Shown here in pieces: positions 44,646-54,133 of a DNA stretch of 64,000 nt (within the stretch, counting starts at the first letter, position 1; the number at the start of each line of letters is the position of its first letter). Both the position numbers and the translations under genes were made by a program. The stretch covers positions 2,882,653 to 2,946,652 of the forward strand of contig NZ_CP065425.1 in the NCBI RefSeq assembly GCF_016772275.1. The letters run 5' to 3'. The DNA comes from Heyndrickxia vini (lineage in GTDB: Bacteria; Bacillota; Bacilli; Bacillales; Bacillaceae_C). The notes beneath the pieces were generated by a model, which saw nothing but the letters and a program-made list of their open reading frames with translations, made no database searches and had not been told where the DNA came from.

Positions 44646-47588
44646 TTATTTTAACATGGAATATCGATATTCCTCATTAAGCACGAATATATTTTTTTGA
44701 GGAAATAACTGCAATATATGTTGATGACAGGTAAAATATATTATTTGCGTGTTTTGGCTTCTTTCTAATAAAAGTTGTACAATTCGTTTTGTACGTTCGT
44801 TATCAAAGTTAACAAAACCATCATCTATGATCAGCGGAAATGGATATTCATCTTGTAATACTTCCACAAGTGCTAATCGCAACGAAACATACACTTGTTC
44901 AGCCGTTGCTTGACTTAATTCATCGGGTTCAAAGGATAATTGATCAACCCTTTCAACCAAGAACCTCCCTGTTGGTGTAAAGAGAAGACGAATATATTCA
45001 CCATCTGTCAGATAGCTAAGAAATTCTTCCGCCTTTTCCAATACCTTTGGAAAGCGTTCATTTTTCATTCTCTCCATCGTCCGATGAATGATCTTCTTTG
45101 CTAGAGCTATTTTTGCCCATTCCTTTGCTTTATCATTAAATATTGATTTCGACCGATAGAACTCGTGCAATTTTTCTGTAAAGGTACCTCCCTCCTCCAA
45201 CTGTTCGATTTCATACTTTACTTCAGCTAAACGTTTATGAAGGAGTTCTAGTTTTTCATTATTCGATTTTAAACTATTTTCATTGATTAACAACTTTTCC
45301 TCAAGATCATTCAAATAAGCAAATTGATTTACCATATTCATATTTTCAATATTGATTTTTTTATTTATCATTTTTAGATTTGCTTGCAAAGATTGATATT
45401 CTTCATATTCTTTTCCACGTCTTCGAAAGTCTTCGGTGTTCTCCACTTCTACTTCATGTAAAAGATTATTAATTGCCGTTTCAATAGCAATGTATTCATT
45501 TTTCCATTTTAAATACTCGTTTTCCACATCTTCATTTTTATTAATTATTTCTCGATAAATAAGTTTATTTTCCCTTTCTTTTAATAAACTATTTTTGAGT
45601 CGGATAATTCCTTCTTCATTTGATAGTCCATCGAACTGAAGGCTACTTAGTTGGTTCTTTAATTCACATTCCCAATTAGCAACTTTGTTAAGTAATTCTG
45701 ATTTTTGTGATTCTGAACGGTTTAACTGATTATCAAGTATTGCTAGTTCATTTAGTAATTCAAACGCATCTGAAAGATTCTCCGGAGAGAAATCCTTTTG
45801 TAAGCCAAGTTGTTCTTTTATCCTTCCCAACGCCTCCTCGGCCATCTTCCAATTCCTTTTCCAAACAGTTATGTTCTGTTCCTTTTCTTGGCAGCGAATC
45901 TGCTGATTTTCGATTTCGAGAACAAGCCCTTTCCATCGTTGTCGCAGCTTTTGTTGTTCATCATATAACGTACCCTTATCACCAATTTGATTCATTTCCG
46001 CTAAAATCTTTTCCGCTTTTACTAATACATGATTTTCTTGGTTCATGTTATGTTCGCTCATCTTTTTGTGATTGATCCAACTAGAGAAACTGAGGATTAT
46101 GATACCAATTAATGCACCAGTCATATATACAAATTGATGTGTTGTAACGCTCCATACAAAAAATCCTATAAATAATAAATAAAAAAGAATAGTTGGAAGG
46201 TAATTATCTTTTTGTTTCGATCCTTTTGACAGGTTAATAAACTTCACCTGATCTTGAAGATGCTTATAATCATTTTGGAGACTTATATATTTTTGTTGAC
46301 TTTCCGATAATTCGCGATATTCATCTTCATTTAAAAGGGCGGACTCTAGATTTACACACTGATTCTCAAGTTCTTGAAACCGTCTATTTTCATTTTCTAA
46401 TTGTTTGTCTAATTCTATTTGCGAAGATTTTAAATAATAATAGTCTTTAGTAACCGTTCGAATACGTTCTTTCATATCAATACTTAAATCGAGAAAAGAA
46501 AGATTACTCATGTCGTGAATATGAAGTTCCCTTTTTATTACGGCTATTTGCTCATTCCACTTAGTAATTTCTTCTTCACGCCTAATAATTTCCTCTTGCC
46601 ATTTAATTATTTGGGGCCATTTTTCAATCAATAATTGAATGTTTTCTTCGTGCTCTGCAATCAATTTATTAGGGAGCAATCTTGTTAATTCTTTCTCATA
46701 CTCACCTTTTCTTACATCTATAACGTATAATTGATTTGCTGCTACTTGAAGTTGATCTTCCAACTTTTCCATTCTTTTTAGCCCATCAATTGGAAATGTG
46801 ATATCACCAATATTGTTCAAACTCTGTAAAATATCTTTCCGCTCTTGTAACAATCCCCAATCTCGCTTTAATTGCTCTAATCTTTGAATATCTGCTTGGG
46901 ACGCTGATATTTTCCCTTTTAGTTCACTTATATCTTGAACGAGATGTTGATAATCAAGCTGCAATTTTTCGTATGTTTGATTATATTGCATGCTTTTTTT
47001 CAGTTCTTTCTCTTGATCTTTTATTGTTTGAAGCATTTCGTTTAATTCTGGTTTCCGCCCACTTGGCTTGAATAATCGATCGAGTTCTTTTTGAAGCTTC
47101 TGTTCCGATTTAACTATTGCATCTGTCCCAATTGTACCCGCTGCGATCAGGTATGTTCCGATGTCTTCTCCCTTTAATTGGCTGACTCCTTGAATCCCAT
47201 GAATATTGAAAGAAAAAATACTTTTAAACAACGCTTTATCCATGTTTTTTAATAAATCTTTAAGTAACTCTTCCCCACCTTGGGTTCCATCCTCAAGTCT
47301 TACAGTAACATATCCTGTAGCTTTTCCTTTTACTCTCTCAATCCATACCTCACCAGAATTACTTTCAATCGTTATGTATCCGCCATATTTCGTTCCCATC
47401 TTTGGTTCATAACGTATTTCTGATTGTTGCTTTGTTGGAAAGCCAAATAAGATTCCGTGTATAAAAGCCATTAATGTAGATTTGCCAGCTTCATTAACAC
47501 CATATATAACTTGTATTGTAGAAGAAAAATTCAGCTTTACATTGGAAAGCTTTCCAAATCCATAAATATGTACTTCATTAATTTTCAA
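44646..47588 (-). CDS. yhaN: SMC/Rad50-like ATPase YhaN
   Basis: A 980-residue protein. Walker A GVNEAGKST (30-38); long coiled coils (about 170-460 and 500-860) interrupted by a hydrophobic hairpin of two predicted membrane segments (about 461-500); C-terminal LSQATAEQVYVSLRLAL signature and Walker B FPLIIDDGF. This is an SbcC/Rad50-like partner of YhaO, thought to act in DNA end processing. Start is TTG 47588 after GGGGG. A dispersed repeat now separates it from yhaO. Confidence 0.9.
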   Translation of the reverse strand: MKINEVHIYGFGKLSNVKLNFSSTIQVIYGVNEAGKSTLMAFIHGILFGFPTKQQSEIRYEPKMGTKYGGYITIESNSGEVWIERVKGKATGYVTVRLEDGTQGGEELLKDLLKNMDKALFKSIFSFNIHGIQGVSQLKGEDIGTYLIAAGTIGTDAIVKSEQKLQKELDRLFKPSGRKPELNEMLQTIKDQEKELKKSMQYNQTYEKLQLDYQHLVQDISELKGKISASQADIQRLEQLKRDWGLLQERKDILQSLNNIGDITFPIDGLKRMEKLEDQLQVAANQLYVIDVRKGEYEKELTRLLPNKLIAEHEENIQLLIEKWPQIIKWQEEIIRREEEITKWNEQIAVIKRELHIHDMSNLSFLDLSIDMKERIRTVTKDYYYLKSSQIELDKQLENENRRFQELENQCVNLESALLNEDEYRELSESQQKYISLQNDYKHLQDQVKFINLSKGSKQKDNYLPTILFYLLFIGFFVWSVTTHQFVYMTGALIGIIILSFSSWINHKKMSEHNMNQENHVLVKAEKILAEMNQIGDKGTLYDEQQKLRQRWKGLVLEIENQQIRCQEKEQNITVWKRNWKMAEEALGRIKEQLGLQKDFSPENLSDAFELLNELAILDNQLNRSESQKSELLNKVANWECELKNQLSSLQFDGLSNEEGIIRLKNSLLKERENKLIYREIINKNEDVENEYLKWKNEYIAIETAINNLLHEVEVENTEDFRRRGKEYEEYQSLQANLKMINKKINIENMNMVNQFAYLNDLEEKLLINENSLKSNNEKLELLHKRLAEVKYEIEQLEEGGTFTEKLHEFYRSKSIFNDKAKEWAKIALAKKIIHRTMERMKNERFPKVLEKAEEFLSYLTDGEYIRLLFTPTGRFLVERVDQLSFEPDELSQATAEQVYVSLRLALVEVLQDEYPFPLIIDDGFVNFDNERTKRIVQLLLERSQNTQIIYFTCHQHILQLFPQKNIFVLNEEYRYSMLK

Positions 47589-47610
47589 TACTTATCCCCC
47601 CTTTATGAGT

Positions 47611-47864
47611 TGGCTGTTTTCGTAAAGTTTGTGGTTTTAGGAATAATCAATGTCCGTTCCTTTCCGTTGCAGGCACTTGCTTTTTTTGCGGTTCTGCGAT
47701 GAGCCTCCTCGTCGCTTCGCTCCTGTGGGGTCTCATCTATCCAGCTAATCCCGCAGGAGTCAAGTGCCTTCCGCTCCAATCCACTCTGCGTTTTCAATAT
47801 TATTTGGTGTTTAAAGTTTAAAGCAACAATTTTTTAGAAAAAAGCATTTCGAAACTAGCCTAGG
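47611..47864. repeat. Dispersed structured repeat, copy 2
   Basis: Core 47651-47803, same orientation as copies 1 and 3. Outer arms GGCACTTG (47672-47679)/CAAGTGCC (47761-47768), inner arms GATGAG (47698-47703)/CTCATC (47732-47737). It shares flanking sequence with copy 1 (GGCTGTTTTC and AAGTTTGT-GTTTT) and ends with GAAACTAGCCTAGG, the inverse of the start of copy 1. That end includes the yhaO stop codon. It lies between yhaO and yhaN. Confidence 0.85.
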
Positions 47865-49092
47865 TGTTTGATTGTAAAAGTTCATAAACCATTTGTTCGG
47901 CTTCGGCGACTAACTCTTTTTTTTCCTCTTCTGAAAGAATATCCAAATATCTGCTGCTAAGAATATGGCCGAATAAATCGGCTGTAGCTTCATCAAAAAC
48001 TTCCTTACCATTTAATTCAGATATGGTTATTTCCAATTCCTGTTTAAAAGCGGATTCAACTTCTGTTACTAACTCATTACTCAAATAATCTACACGATAC
48101 GTCCATACAAAGGATTCCTCATACTCTTCACCATCTTGCAAAACCTCTAGTAATTCTCCATTTCGGATTTTATCTAGGACACCATTTTCTAATCCATCAA
48201 TATTCATAATTTCTAATTGCAAAAGTATTCCTTGTGCAGGGAGGCGCAGATTTTCAATTTCCTTTTTACAAAGTCCATATAAATCAGAAAAAGTTTTAAT
48301 TGATGTTGCATCAAGCATGAGATTCTCCCAAATAATATCTGCCGTTTCTATCTGCTCAAATGTCGTTTCATACTCAGACAATTCCACAGCAATACATCCC
48401 TTTTTTCCTGATTCTTTTCTATGTCTTCCTTGAATATTCCCCGGGTAGATTATGTAAGGTTTACTTTCTGTGTGGAGTAATTGCTGTTTATGAATATGGC
48501 CTAATGCCCAATAATCCATCTTTTTTTCTATTAAATCAGAAATAGAAAAAGGTGCATATGGTTGATGTGCCGTGTTGCTACCCTCACAATGACCGTGCAA
48601 CATACCGATGTGAAAGTCAGCTCCATCAATTTTTTCATAATCATTAATTCTCTTATCCGTCACATGTCTCTCAGGATAACTGAAACCATAAATATGTACT
48701 TTCACTCCAGCTTTCGAAATATAAGGTTTCATTTCTACCTCTGAAGAGAATAAATGAACATTCGGCGGCATTTCAATCGTCGTCCAGTTTCCGCTTAAAT
48801 GATCATGATTGCCATATAGCACAAATGCATCAATCCCCGCCATGTGCAGTCTTTCCATTTGTTTTCTTAACCTTGCTTGAGCTTTAATACTTCTATCCTC
48901 ACCATCATATAGGTCGCCACATATTAGCACAAAGTCCACATTCATAGAAATGGCGCTGTCGACTATCTTTGTGAAGGAGAAAAAAGTACTTTCCTGTATT
49001 CGATTAAAAATTGATTTAGGTAAGTATTGTAAGCCTTTAAACGGGCTATCTAAATGAAGATCTGCAGTATGGATAAATCGGATTGCATTCAT
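47860..49092 (-). CDS. yhaO: Mre11/SbcD-like nuclease YhaO
   Basis: A 410-residue calcineurin-type phosphoesterase. The metal motifs are HTADLHLDSPF (7-17), CGDLYDG, YGNHDH, LHGHCEG and LGHIHK, all complete. It partners with YhaN as a nuclease-ATPase pair. I chose ATG 49092; the longer frame upstream has no ribosome-binding site. The stop codon is inside the end of repeat copy 2, so the last residues may have been altered by insertion. Confidence 0.9.
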   Translation of the reverse strand: MNAIRFIHTADLHLDSPFKGLQYLPKSIFNRIQESTFFSFTKIVDSAISMNVDFVLICGDLYDGEDRSIKAQARLRKQMERLHMAGIDAFVLYGNHDHLSGNWTTIEMPPNVHLFSSEVEMKPYISKAGVKVHIYGFSYPERHVTDKRINDYEKIDGADFHIGMLHGHCEGSNTAHQPYAPFSISDLIEKKMDYWALGHIHKQQLLHTESKPYIIYPGNIQGRHRKESGKKGCIAVELSEYETTFEQIETADIIWENLMLDATSIKTFSDLYGLCKKEIENLRLPAQGILLQLEIMNIDGLENGVLDKIRNGELLEVLQDGEEYEESFVWTYRVDYLSNELVTEVESAFKQELEITISELNGKEVFDEATADLFGHILSSRYLDILSEEEKKELVAEAEQMVYELLQSNT

Positions 49093-49162
49093 CATTTCAC
49101 CACCAGTCCAACGAATATATGTTCTTATATCTATTATAAACATTTTTTGTGAATATAAAAGT

Positions 49163-49193
49163 AAAAAAACATCCTCAAGCCTGAGGATGTTTC
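49163..49193 (-). terminator. Terminator of yhaQ-yhaP
   Basis: ACATCCTCA / TGAGGATGT stem followed by T7 on the minus strand. Confidence 0.82.
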
Positions 49194-49200
49194 ACATAAG

Positions 49201-50454
49201 TTATTCATTTTTAGATAATTGCAATGCTTTTTTTATGTTTTTTAATGAATTTGATTTTCCATACATGAGAACTCCGCCACGATAAATACGTGCTCCGATA
49301 ATGGCCATAATGGCGATGGATATAATTAGTACAACTACACCAGATAAGCCTACCCATAATGGTAAATCGAGCATTCCTACCCGTAAAAACATAATCATCG
49401 GTGTGAAAAATGGGATATAGGAAGTTACGGTAACGAAGCCTGCTGCTGGATTGTTTAATCCCGACATTGCAATGAAAAATCCAATCATAATAAGAAATGT
49501 CATTGGCATCATCATTTGTTGGGCATCTTCAATTCGACTAACTAACGAACCTAAGAATGCTGCCAATGTGGCGAACAATAAATATCCTAATAGGAAAAAG
49601 ACGATTGCATAGACGATTGTAGAAACCTTAATATCTGAGAAACCAAATACATCAAAGAATCCGCCTTCCAATTCGCCTAGATTTTGCCTGATTGTAAAGT
49701 ATGCCACTGCTAACAAAAAGGCCATTTGCGTCAAGCCGAGCAACGCTCCTCCAATAATTTTCGCAAACATTTGCTGTGTTGGCGACGCACTTGATATTAG
49801 AATTTCCATGACACGAGATGCTTTTTCCGTTGCAATTTCCATTCCAACCATTGATGCGTAAAAAATAACAGAAAAATAAATAGCAAATAGGAGAATATAC
49901 ACAAGCCCTCTTGCTTGTGCTAATTCTTCGGCAGATTTTGCATTGTTTTCAAGACTCACTTCTTCAAAAGAAACAGGACTATTTAAAATGGCCAATTTAT
50001 CAGCTGATAAATTCAGTTGAGACGCAGCCATACCCGCTTTTACCGTTTGTAATGCCTGTGTAAGTTGACCAGATAGTTCTGTATTCGTTAAGGTAGGTGC
50101 CTTGTAAACCGCCTTAGGTAATTTAGATTGATCAAGTGAGATGATTAAATAGGCTTTATATTTCTTATTATTTACCGCTTTTTGAAGAGCTGTTTCGCTT
50201 TTATCTACTTTAATTAACTGTATATCTTTATTAATCGTTTTTACCTGTTGTTTTAAAGGATCGAAAATAGTGTTTGATTCATCGATAACTGCGATTTTAT
50301 CTTTTGTATCGCCTCCTGAAAACAGATCGATAATTCGATTCATATTTCCCAATATCAATACACCGATGAGCATTATGACCGTTGTAATGATAAATGATTT
50401 CGATTTTAATTTCGATACATAGGAATGACCTAGCATAATTCCGAATTTATTCAT
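49201..50454 (-). CDS. yhaP: ABC transporter permease YhaP (NatB-like)
   Basis: A 417-residue ABC-2-type permease: one N-terminal helix (about 23-43), a large extracellular domain (to about 175), then six helices (about 178-400). It resembles NatB sodium-export permeases. Overlaps the yhaQ end by 8 bp, indicating coupled translation with its ATPase. The substrate is unproven; sodium or a cationic toxin is possible. Confidence 0.88.
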   Translation of the reverse strand: MNKFGIMLGHSYVSKLKSKSFIITTVIMLIGVLILGNMNRIIDLFSGGDTKDKIAVIDESNTIFDPLKQQVKTINKDIQLIKVDKSETALQKAVNNKKYKAYLIISLDQSKLPKAVYKAPTLTNTELSGQLTQALQTVKAGMAASQLNLSADKLAILNSPVSFEEVSLENNAKSAEELAQARGLVYILLFAIYFSVIFYASMVGMEIATEKASRVMEILISSASPTQQMFAKIIGGALLGLTQMAFLLAVAYFTIRQNLGELEGGFFDVFGFSDIKVSTIVYAIVFFLLGYLLFATLAAFLGSLVSRIEDAQQMMMPMTFLIMIGFFIAMSGLNNPAAGFVTVTSYIPFFTPMIMFLRVGMLDLPLWVGLSGVVVLIISIAIMAIIGARIYRGGVLMYGKSNSLKNIKKALQLSKNE

Positions 50455-51346
50455 AAGAAGCACCTACCTTTTCAATGAAAATATCATTTAAAGACGGCTC
50501 TTCTAATTCGAATTTACGAATAAATCCTTTTCCATTGATTTCGTTTAAAATCTGTTGAGCCAAATCTTCATCGCTAATCTGTAACAGAACACCTTCTGCA
50601 GTTTTTTTACTTTTAACTACACCTGGGTAATTTTCTAAAAACGTTAAATCAAAATCCGCATGAATCGTTATATTTTTCTTACCGAATGATTTTTTTATTT
50701 CTTTTAAGCCCCCATGGACAACAGGCTTTCCATGATGCATAATACATAAATTTTCGCATAGCTCCTCAACATGTTCCATTCGATGGCTTGAGAAAACGAT
50801 CGTTGAACCATTATCCTTTAATTCCGTAACTGCAGACTTTAAGCTTTCTACATTCACTGGATCAAGGCCACTAAATGGTTCATCAAGAATTAATAGTTTT
50901 GGCTTATGTAAAACAGCTGCTATAAATTGAATCTTCTGCTGATTCCCCTTTGACAATTCCTCTACTTTTTTGTCCAAGTATTCCGGAACATTAAATCGAT
51001 CGAGCCAAATTTTTAATTCTGTTAATGCGTCCTGCTTACTCATCCCTCTTAATCTAGCTAAATAGACTAATTGGTCTTTTACCTTGAGCTTCGGATATAG
51101 ACCTCTTTCTTCTGGTAAATAACCGATAAAACGACTTGTGGAATAATCTATTTTTTTTCCATTCCAAGTAATACTTCCTTCATTTGCATCCATCAATCCT
51201 AAAATCATTCGAAAGGTCGTTGTTTTTCCAGCACCATTTGCTCCTAAGAAGCCAAACATTTCTTTTTCTGGAATCGTAATGGATAAATCATTAACCGCAG
51301 TAAATGACCCGAATCTTTTTGTTACATGACTTAAAGATAGTGACAA
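50447..51346 (-). CDS. yhaQ: ABC transporter ATPase YhaQ (NatA-like)
   Basis: A 299-residue ATPase with Walker A GANGAGKTT (about 34-42), signature LSKGNQQK, Walker B LLILDEPFSGLD, and the C-terminal DUF4162-type extension (about 215-299) common in this export family. TTG start at 51346, nine bases after GGGGG. Pairs with YhaP. Confidence 0.9.
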   Translation of the reverse strand: MSLSLSHVTKRFGSFTAVNDLSITIPEKEMFGFLGANGAGKTTTFRMILGLMDANEGSITWNGKKIDYSTSRFIGYLPEERGLYPKLKVKDQLVYLARLRGMSKQDALTELKIWLDRFNVPEYLDKKVEELSKGNQQKIQFIAAVLHKPKLLILDEPFSGLDPVNVESLKSAVTELKDNGSTIVFSSHRMEHVEELCENLCIMHHGKPVVHGGLKEIKKSFGKKNITIHADFDLTFLENYPGVVKSKKTAEGVLLQISDEDLAQQILNEINGKGFIRKFELEEPSLNDIFIEKVGASYE

Positions 51347-51546
51347 TTTTTTTTACCCCCATTTATAAAAAAAGCTTATAATTGCATACGTATTAATAAT
51401 ACGAATACCTATGAAAAAGGTTCCAAATATTTTTTCATTTTCATTACCAACATTCGATTTTCTATCAAAAGTGATAAATTATATGATAAAATATTAATAG
51501 GATAGTTTATTAGATTCATATTTTTGAGGCATGAAAGGGGTTAACA

Positions 51547-52269
51547 ATGGAAAGCTTTTTTCCTGTTGGACTAGCATTTACTTCGGGTGCATTGTTGGTA
51601 TTATTAAAAATTATTGCAATTGATATCATTCTTTCTGGTGACAATGCTGTTGTTATTGCAATGGCGACAAGAAATCTACCAAAAGAACAACAAAATAAAG
51701 CTATTTTCTGGGGAACCGGAGGAGCTGTCATTTTACGAATTATCTTTGCCATTATTATTGTGCAACTTTTAAAAATTCCTTATGTTGAAATTGTCGGCGG
51801 ACTTTTATTACTTTGGATTGCCTTTAAGGTACTTGTCGGAGGAGAAGAAGACGTTCATGTAAAATCTCAAAGCGGTGTTATGAAAGCGATAGGAACAATC
51901 ATTTTAGCCGATGCCATCATGAGCTTGGATAATGTTGTTGCACTTGCAGGCGCTGCAAATAATCACGTAGGGTTAATCGCTGCTGGGGTTGCGATTAGCA
52001 TTCCCGTTATGATTTTCGGGTCAAAAATGATTGTTAAAGCTATGAATAGATATAGTTGGATTGCATATATTGGCTCCGGGATTCTTGCATGGACTGCCGG
52101 AGAAATGTTGATGAAAGATGAAAAGCTTTTGCAACTTTTAAATATATCACACGGACCAATCACATATATTATTGCGGCACTTATTACGGTCTTTATATTA
52201 GTGGCTGGGTATACCGCTAATCGTGCCATTGCCGCAAAAAGAGAGATGCAACACCAACACGTGCATTAA
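51547..52269 (+). CDS. TerC-family membrane protein, likely Mn2+ exporter
   Basis: A 240-residue TerC-family protein with seven helices and the two family signatures IDIILSGDNAVVIA (about 24-37) and ADAIMSLDNVVALAG (about 120-134), which carry the conserved acidic residues. Bacillus relatives (YkoY, YceF, YjbE) are associated with manganese export. The C-terminus is His-rich (HQHVH). No yybP-ykoY riboswitch sequence is evident upstream. ATG 51547 follows AAAGGGG. Confidence 0.87.
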   Translation: MESFFPVGLAFTSGALLVLLKIIAIDIILSGDNAVVIAMATRNLPKEQQNKAIFWGTGGAVILRIIFAIIIVQLLKIPYVEIVGGLLLLWIAFKVLVGGEEDVHVKSQSGVMKAIGTIILADAIMSLDNVVALAGAANNHVGLIAAGVAISIPVMIFGSKMIVKAMNRYSWIAYIGSGILAWTAGEMLMKDEKLLQLLNISHGPITYIIAALITVFILVAGYTANRAIAAKREMQHQHVH

Positions 52270-52295
52270 TTATTTATTGGATGGGAGAGTTTATA

Positions 52296-52481
52296 ATGGG
52301 GATTTATAAATTAACTGCTTTTGAACCAAATGGGGAGAAAATAATTGATGAATCAATTGAGGCAACAAATGAAAACGAGGCAAAGTCAAAAGGGGAAACT
52401 TTACTAAAAGAAAAAGGTGCTCTTGAAAAAACGCATCGTTGCACATCACCACAAGGGAAATTAATTTTATTCCATAGATAA
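52296..52481 (+). CDS. yhzD: YhzD-like small protein
   Basis: A 61-residue soluble protein (MGIYKLTAFEPNGEKIIDES start; HRCTSPQGKLILFHR end), which fits the YhzD family by length and by position next to yhaR. ATG 52296, with TGGGAGAG upstream. Function is unknown. It may be cotranscribed with the TerC gene 26 bp upstream. Confidence 0.65.
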   Translation: MGIYKLTAFEPNGEKIIDESIEATNENEAKSKGETLLKEKGALEKTHRCTSPQGKLILFHR

Positions 52482-52486
52482 AGTAA

Positions 52487-52516
52487 AAAGGCACCCATTT
52501 TGGGTGCTTTATTTTT
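52487..52516. terminator. Terminator after yhzD
   Basis: GGCACCC / GGGTGCT stem followed by TTATTTTT. Confidence 0.8.
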
Positions 52517-52548
52517 ACCTGCTTAACAAGGCGCTTGCGCTTTTCTAA

Positions 52549-53334
52549 TTATTCTCCAATAAAATTTGGCTTTCTTTTTTCTACAAAAGCTTTTATACCT
52601 TCTTGGTGATCCTTCGTTTGTCTCATTTTCCATTGGGCTTGTTTTTCCAATTCTAATGCTTTAAGTAAATTTTGTCGTTTTAATTCTGTATATATCTTTT
52701 TTGTTTTAATCATCGCTTGCAATGGTTTAGCATTCCATTGATTAAGTTTTCTTTCTAAGGCTTCAGGTATGTTATCTGTTAGTTCATCAATTAACTCACG
52801 TTCCATTGCTTCTTTGGCAGAAAGTACTTTTCCTTCCCAAATCAGTTGCTTTGCTTTATTTTCGCCAATTCTCCGTTTTAACAGAAAATGCCCTCCACCG
52901 TCTGGAATGAGACCAATCCCAATAAAATTCATGGCAATCTTACTATTTTTATTAGAAATAATATAATCTGTTGCTAAGGCAATACTTAGACCTAGACCAG
53001 CTGCGGCCCCTTCAATTGCTGCGATCGTTAATTTGGGCATATTATATAGTGTCGAAATGAGTTCATTAATTTGATCCATGGCAGAAAAGAATGCTTCTTC
53101 CCCGTGTAATTGGAGCATTTCTTTTATGTCTCCTCCTGAGGAAAATGCTTTCCCTTTTCCTTGTAAAACGACAATTTTTATCGTTTCATGTAAAGTAATT
53201 TCTTTTAGACATTCTACTAAATCTTTAATTAATACAGTATTTAATGCATTTAATGATTCAGGTCGATTGAATCGAATATAAGCTGTGTTTCCTGTTTGTT
53301 CTAGTTCAAGCGTTTGGTACGTTGACAGTTTCAT
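52549..53334 (-). CDS. yhaR: Enoyl-CoA hydratase YhaR
   Basis: A 261-residue crotonase-fold protein with the oxyanion segment AFSSGGDIKEM (about 63-73) and GAAAGLGLSIALATDYI (about 109-125). The positions of the two catalytic glutamates of classical hydratases are occupied by Ser and Gly (LSIALATD, FIGIGLIPDGGG), so it may be an isomerase or a different CoA-handling enzyme. ATG 53334 follows GGAGGGG. A FadR box upstream places it in fatty-acid degradation. Confidence 0.85.
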   Translation of the reverse strand: MKLSTYQTLELEQTGNTAYIRFNRPESLNALNTVLIKDLVECLKEITLHETIKIVVLQGKGKAFSSGGDIKEMLQLHGEEAFFSAMDQINELISTLYNMPKLTIAAIEGAAAGLGLSIALATDYIISNKNSKIAMNFIGIGLIPDGGGHFLLKRRIGENKAKQLIWEGKVLSAKEAMERELIDELTDNIPEALERKLNQWNAKPLQAMIKTKKIYTELKRQNLLKALELEKQAQWKMRQTKDHQEGIKAFVEKRKPNFIGE

Positions 53335-53374
53335 GCATTCCCCTCCAGTTAGCTTTCATTAATTTAAGCATAAC

Positions 53375-53392
53375 TGAATGGCTATTCATTCA
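53375..53392. promoter_or_regulatory. FadR-like operator upstream of yhaR
   Basis: TGAATGGCTATTCATTCA, one mismatch from the FadR consensus, 41 bp upstream of the yhaR start. Confidence 0.8.
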
Positions 53393-53493
53393 CAATAAAA
53401 ATTTTAAAAATTCAATCGTATTCTCTACCTTATTAATTTTTACTATGTTGGCACTTTCCACTTGCATATATTTATTTAATTTGCTAATATAAC

Positions 53494-53509
53494 TAACGAA
53501 CGTTCGTTA
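53494..53509. promoter_or_regulatory. Palindromic operator of the TetR gene
   Basis: Perfect 16-bp palindrome TAACGAACGTTCGTTA ending 17 bp before the tetR-type start; most simply the autoregulatory operator of that repressor. Confidence 0.75.
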
Positions 53510-53526
53510 ACTAAGAGGTGATTTTA

Positions 53527-54108
53527 ATGACAAGTGAGGCAATTAAAGAGGCAGCTCTGAAATATTTCACTATTCATGGTTATGAAGGAGCTTCTCTTTC
53601 TCTCATAGCCGATGAAGTTGGCATGAAAAAACAATCTATATACTCCCATTTCAAGGGAAAAGATGATCTTTTTCTCCAAGTATTACGTGATGCAAAAGAA
53701 GTTGAGTTATCTTCAAAGCTAAAATACTTCAGTCAAATTGATTCACAAAATCCTGAAAAAGATTTATACGGATTTCTGCAATTAGTCATTGATCTTTTTC
53801 AAAAAAATGAGCATTTAAAGTTTTGGCTGCGTATGTCCTTTTTTCCTCCCGCACACCTTGCCAAAGCAATTGAAATAGAGGTAATCGATATAGAAGAGAA
53901 AGTGCAGGATATACTTGAAAGTAAATTTCAGGATTGGATAGATGCTAAAACAATTATCGAAGATACAGCAAAAACACCGACTTTAGCCTTCTTAGGAGTT
54001 GTCGATTCCATTCTGTTGGAGCTTGTATACGGAAATGATGAGAAAAGGCTGAAGGATAAATTAGAAGCCTCCTGGACAATATTTTGGAGAGGTATATCAC
54101 ATCAATGA
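53527..54108 (+). CDS. TetR-family regulator of the Blt efflux gene
   Basis: A 193-residue TetR repressor with the helix-turn-helix at about 22-45 (ASLSLIADEVGMKKQSIYSHF). ATG 53527 follows AGAGGTGAT. It lies 25 bp upstream of the blt-like gene, so the two are an operon under the palindrome at 53494-53509. In B. subtilis blt is instead controlled by the MerR-type BltR, so the regulator has been exchanged. Confidence 0.85.
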   Translation: MTSEAIKEAALKYFTIHGYEGASLSLIADEVGMKKQSIYSHFKGKDDLFLQVLRDAKEVELSSKLKYFSQIDSQNPEKDLYGFLQLVIDLFQKNEHLKFWLRMSFFPPAHLAKAIEIEVIDIEEKVQDILESKFQDWIDAKTIIEDTAKTPTLAFLGVVDSILLELVYGNDEKRLKDKLEASWTIFWRGISHQ

Positions 54109-54133
54109 TTATAACTGAAAGGGGTGTCACTAT

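Noticed and set aside
47603-47797. Open frames across repeat copy 2, and the same at 56760-57060
   Set aside because: They recur only because the repeat is G+C-rich; the conserved feature is base pairing, not protein sequence.
51360-51546. yybP-ykoY manganese riboswitch before the TerC gene
   Set aside because: The characteristic conserved loops of that riboswitch are not seen; the region is only A/T-rich.
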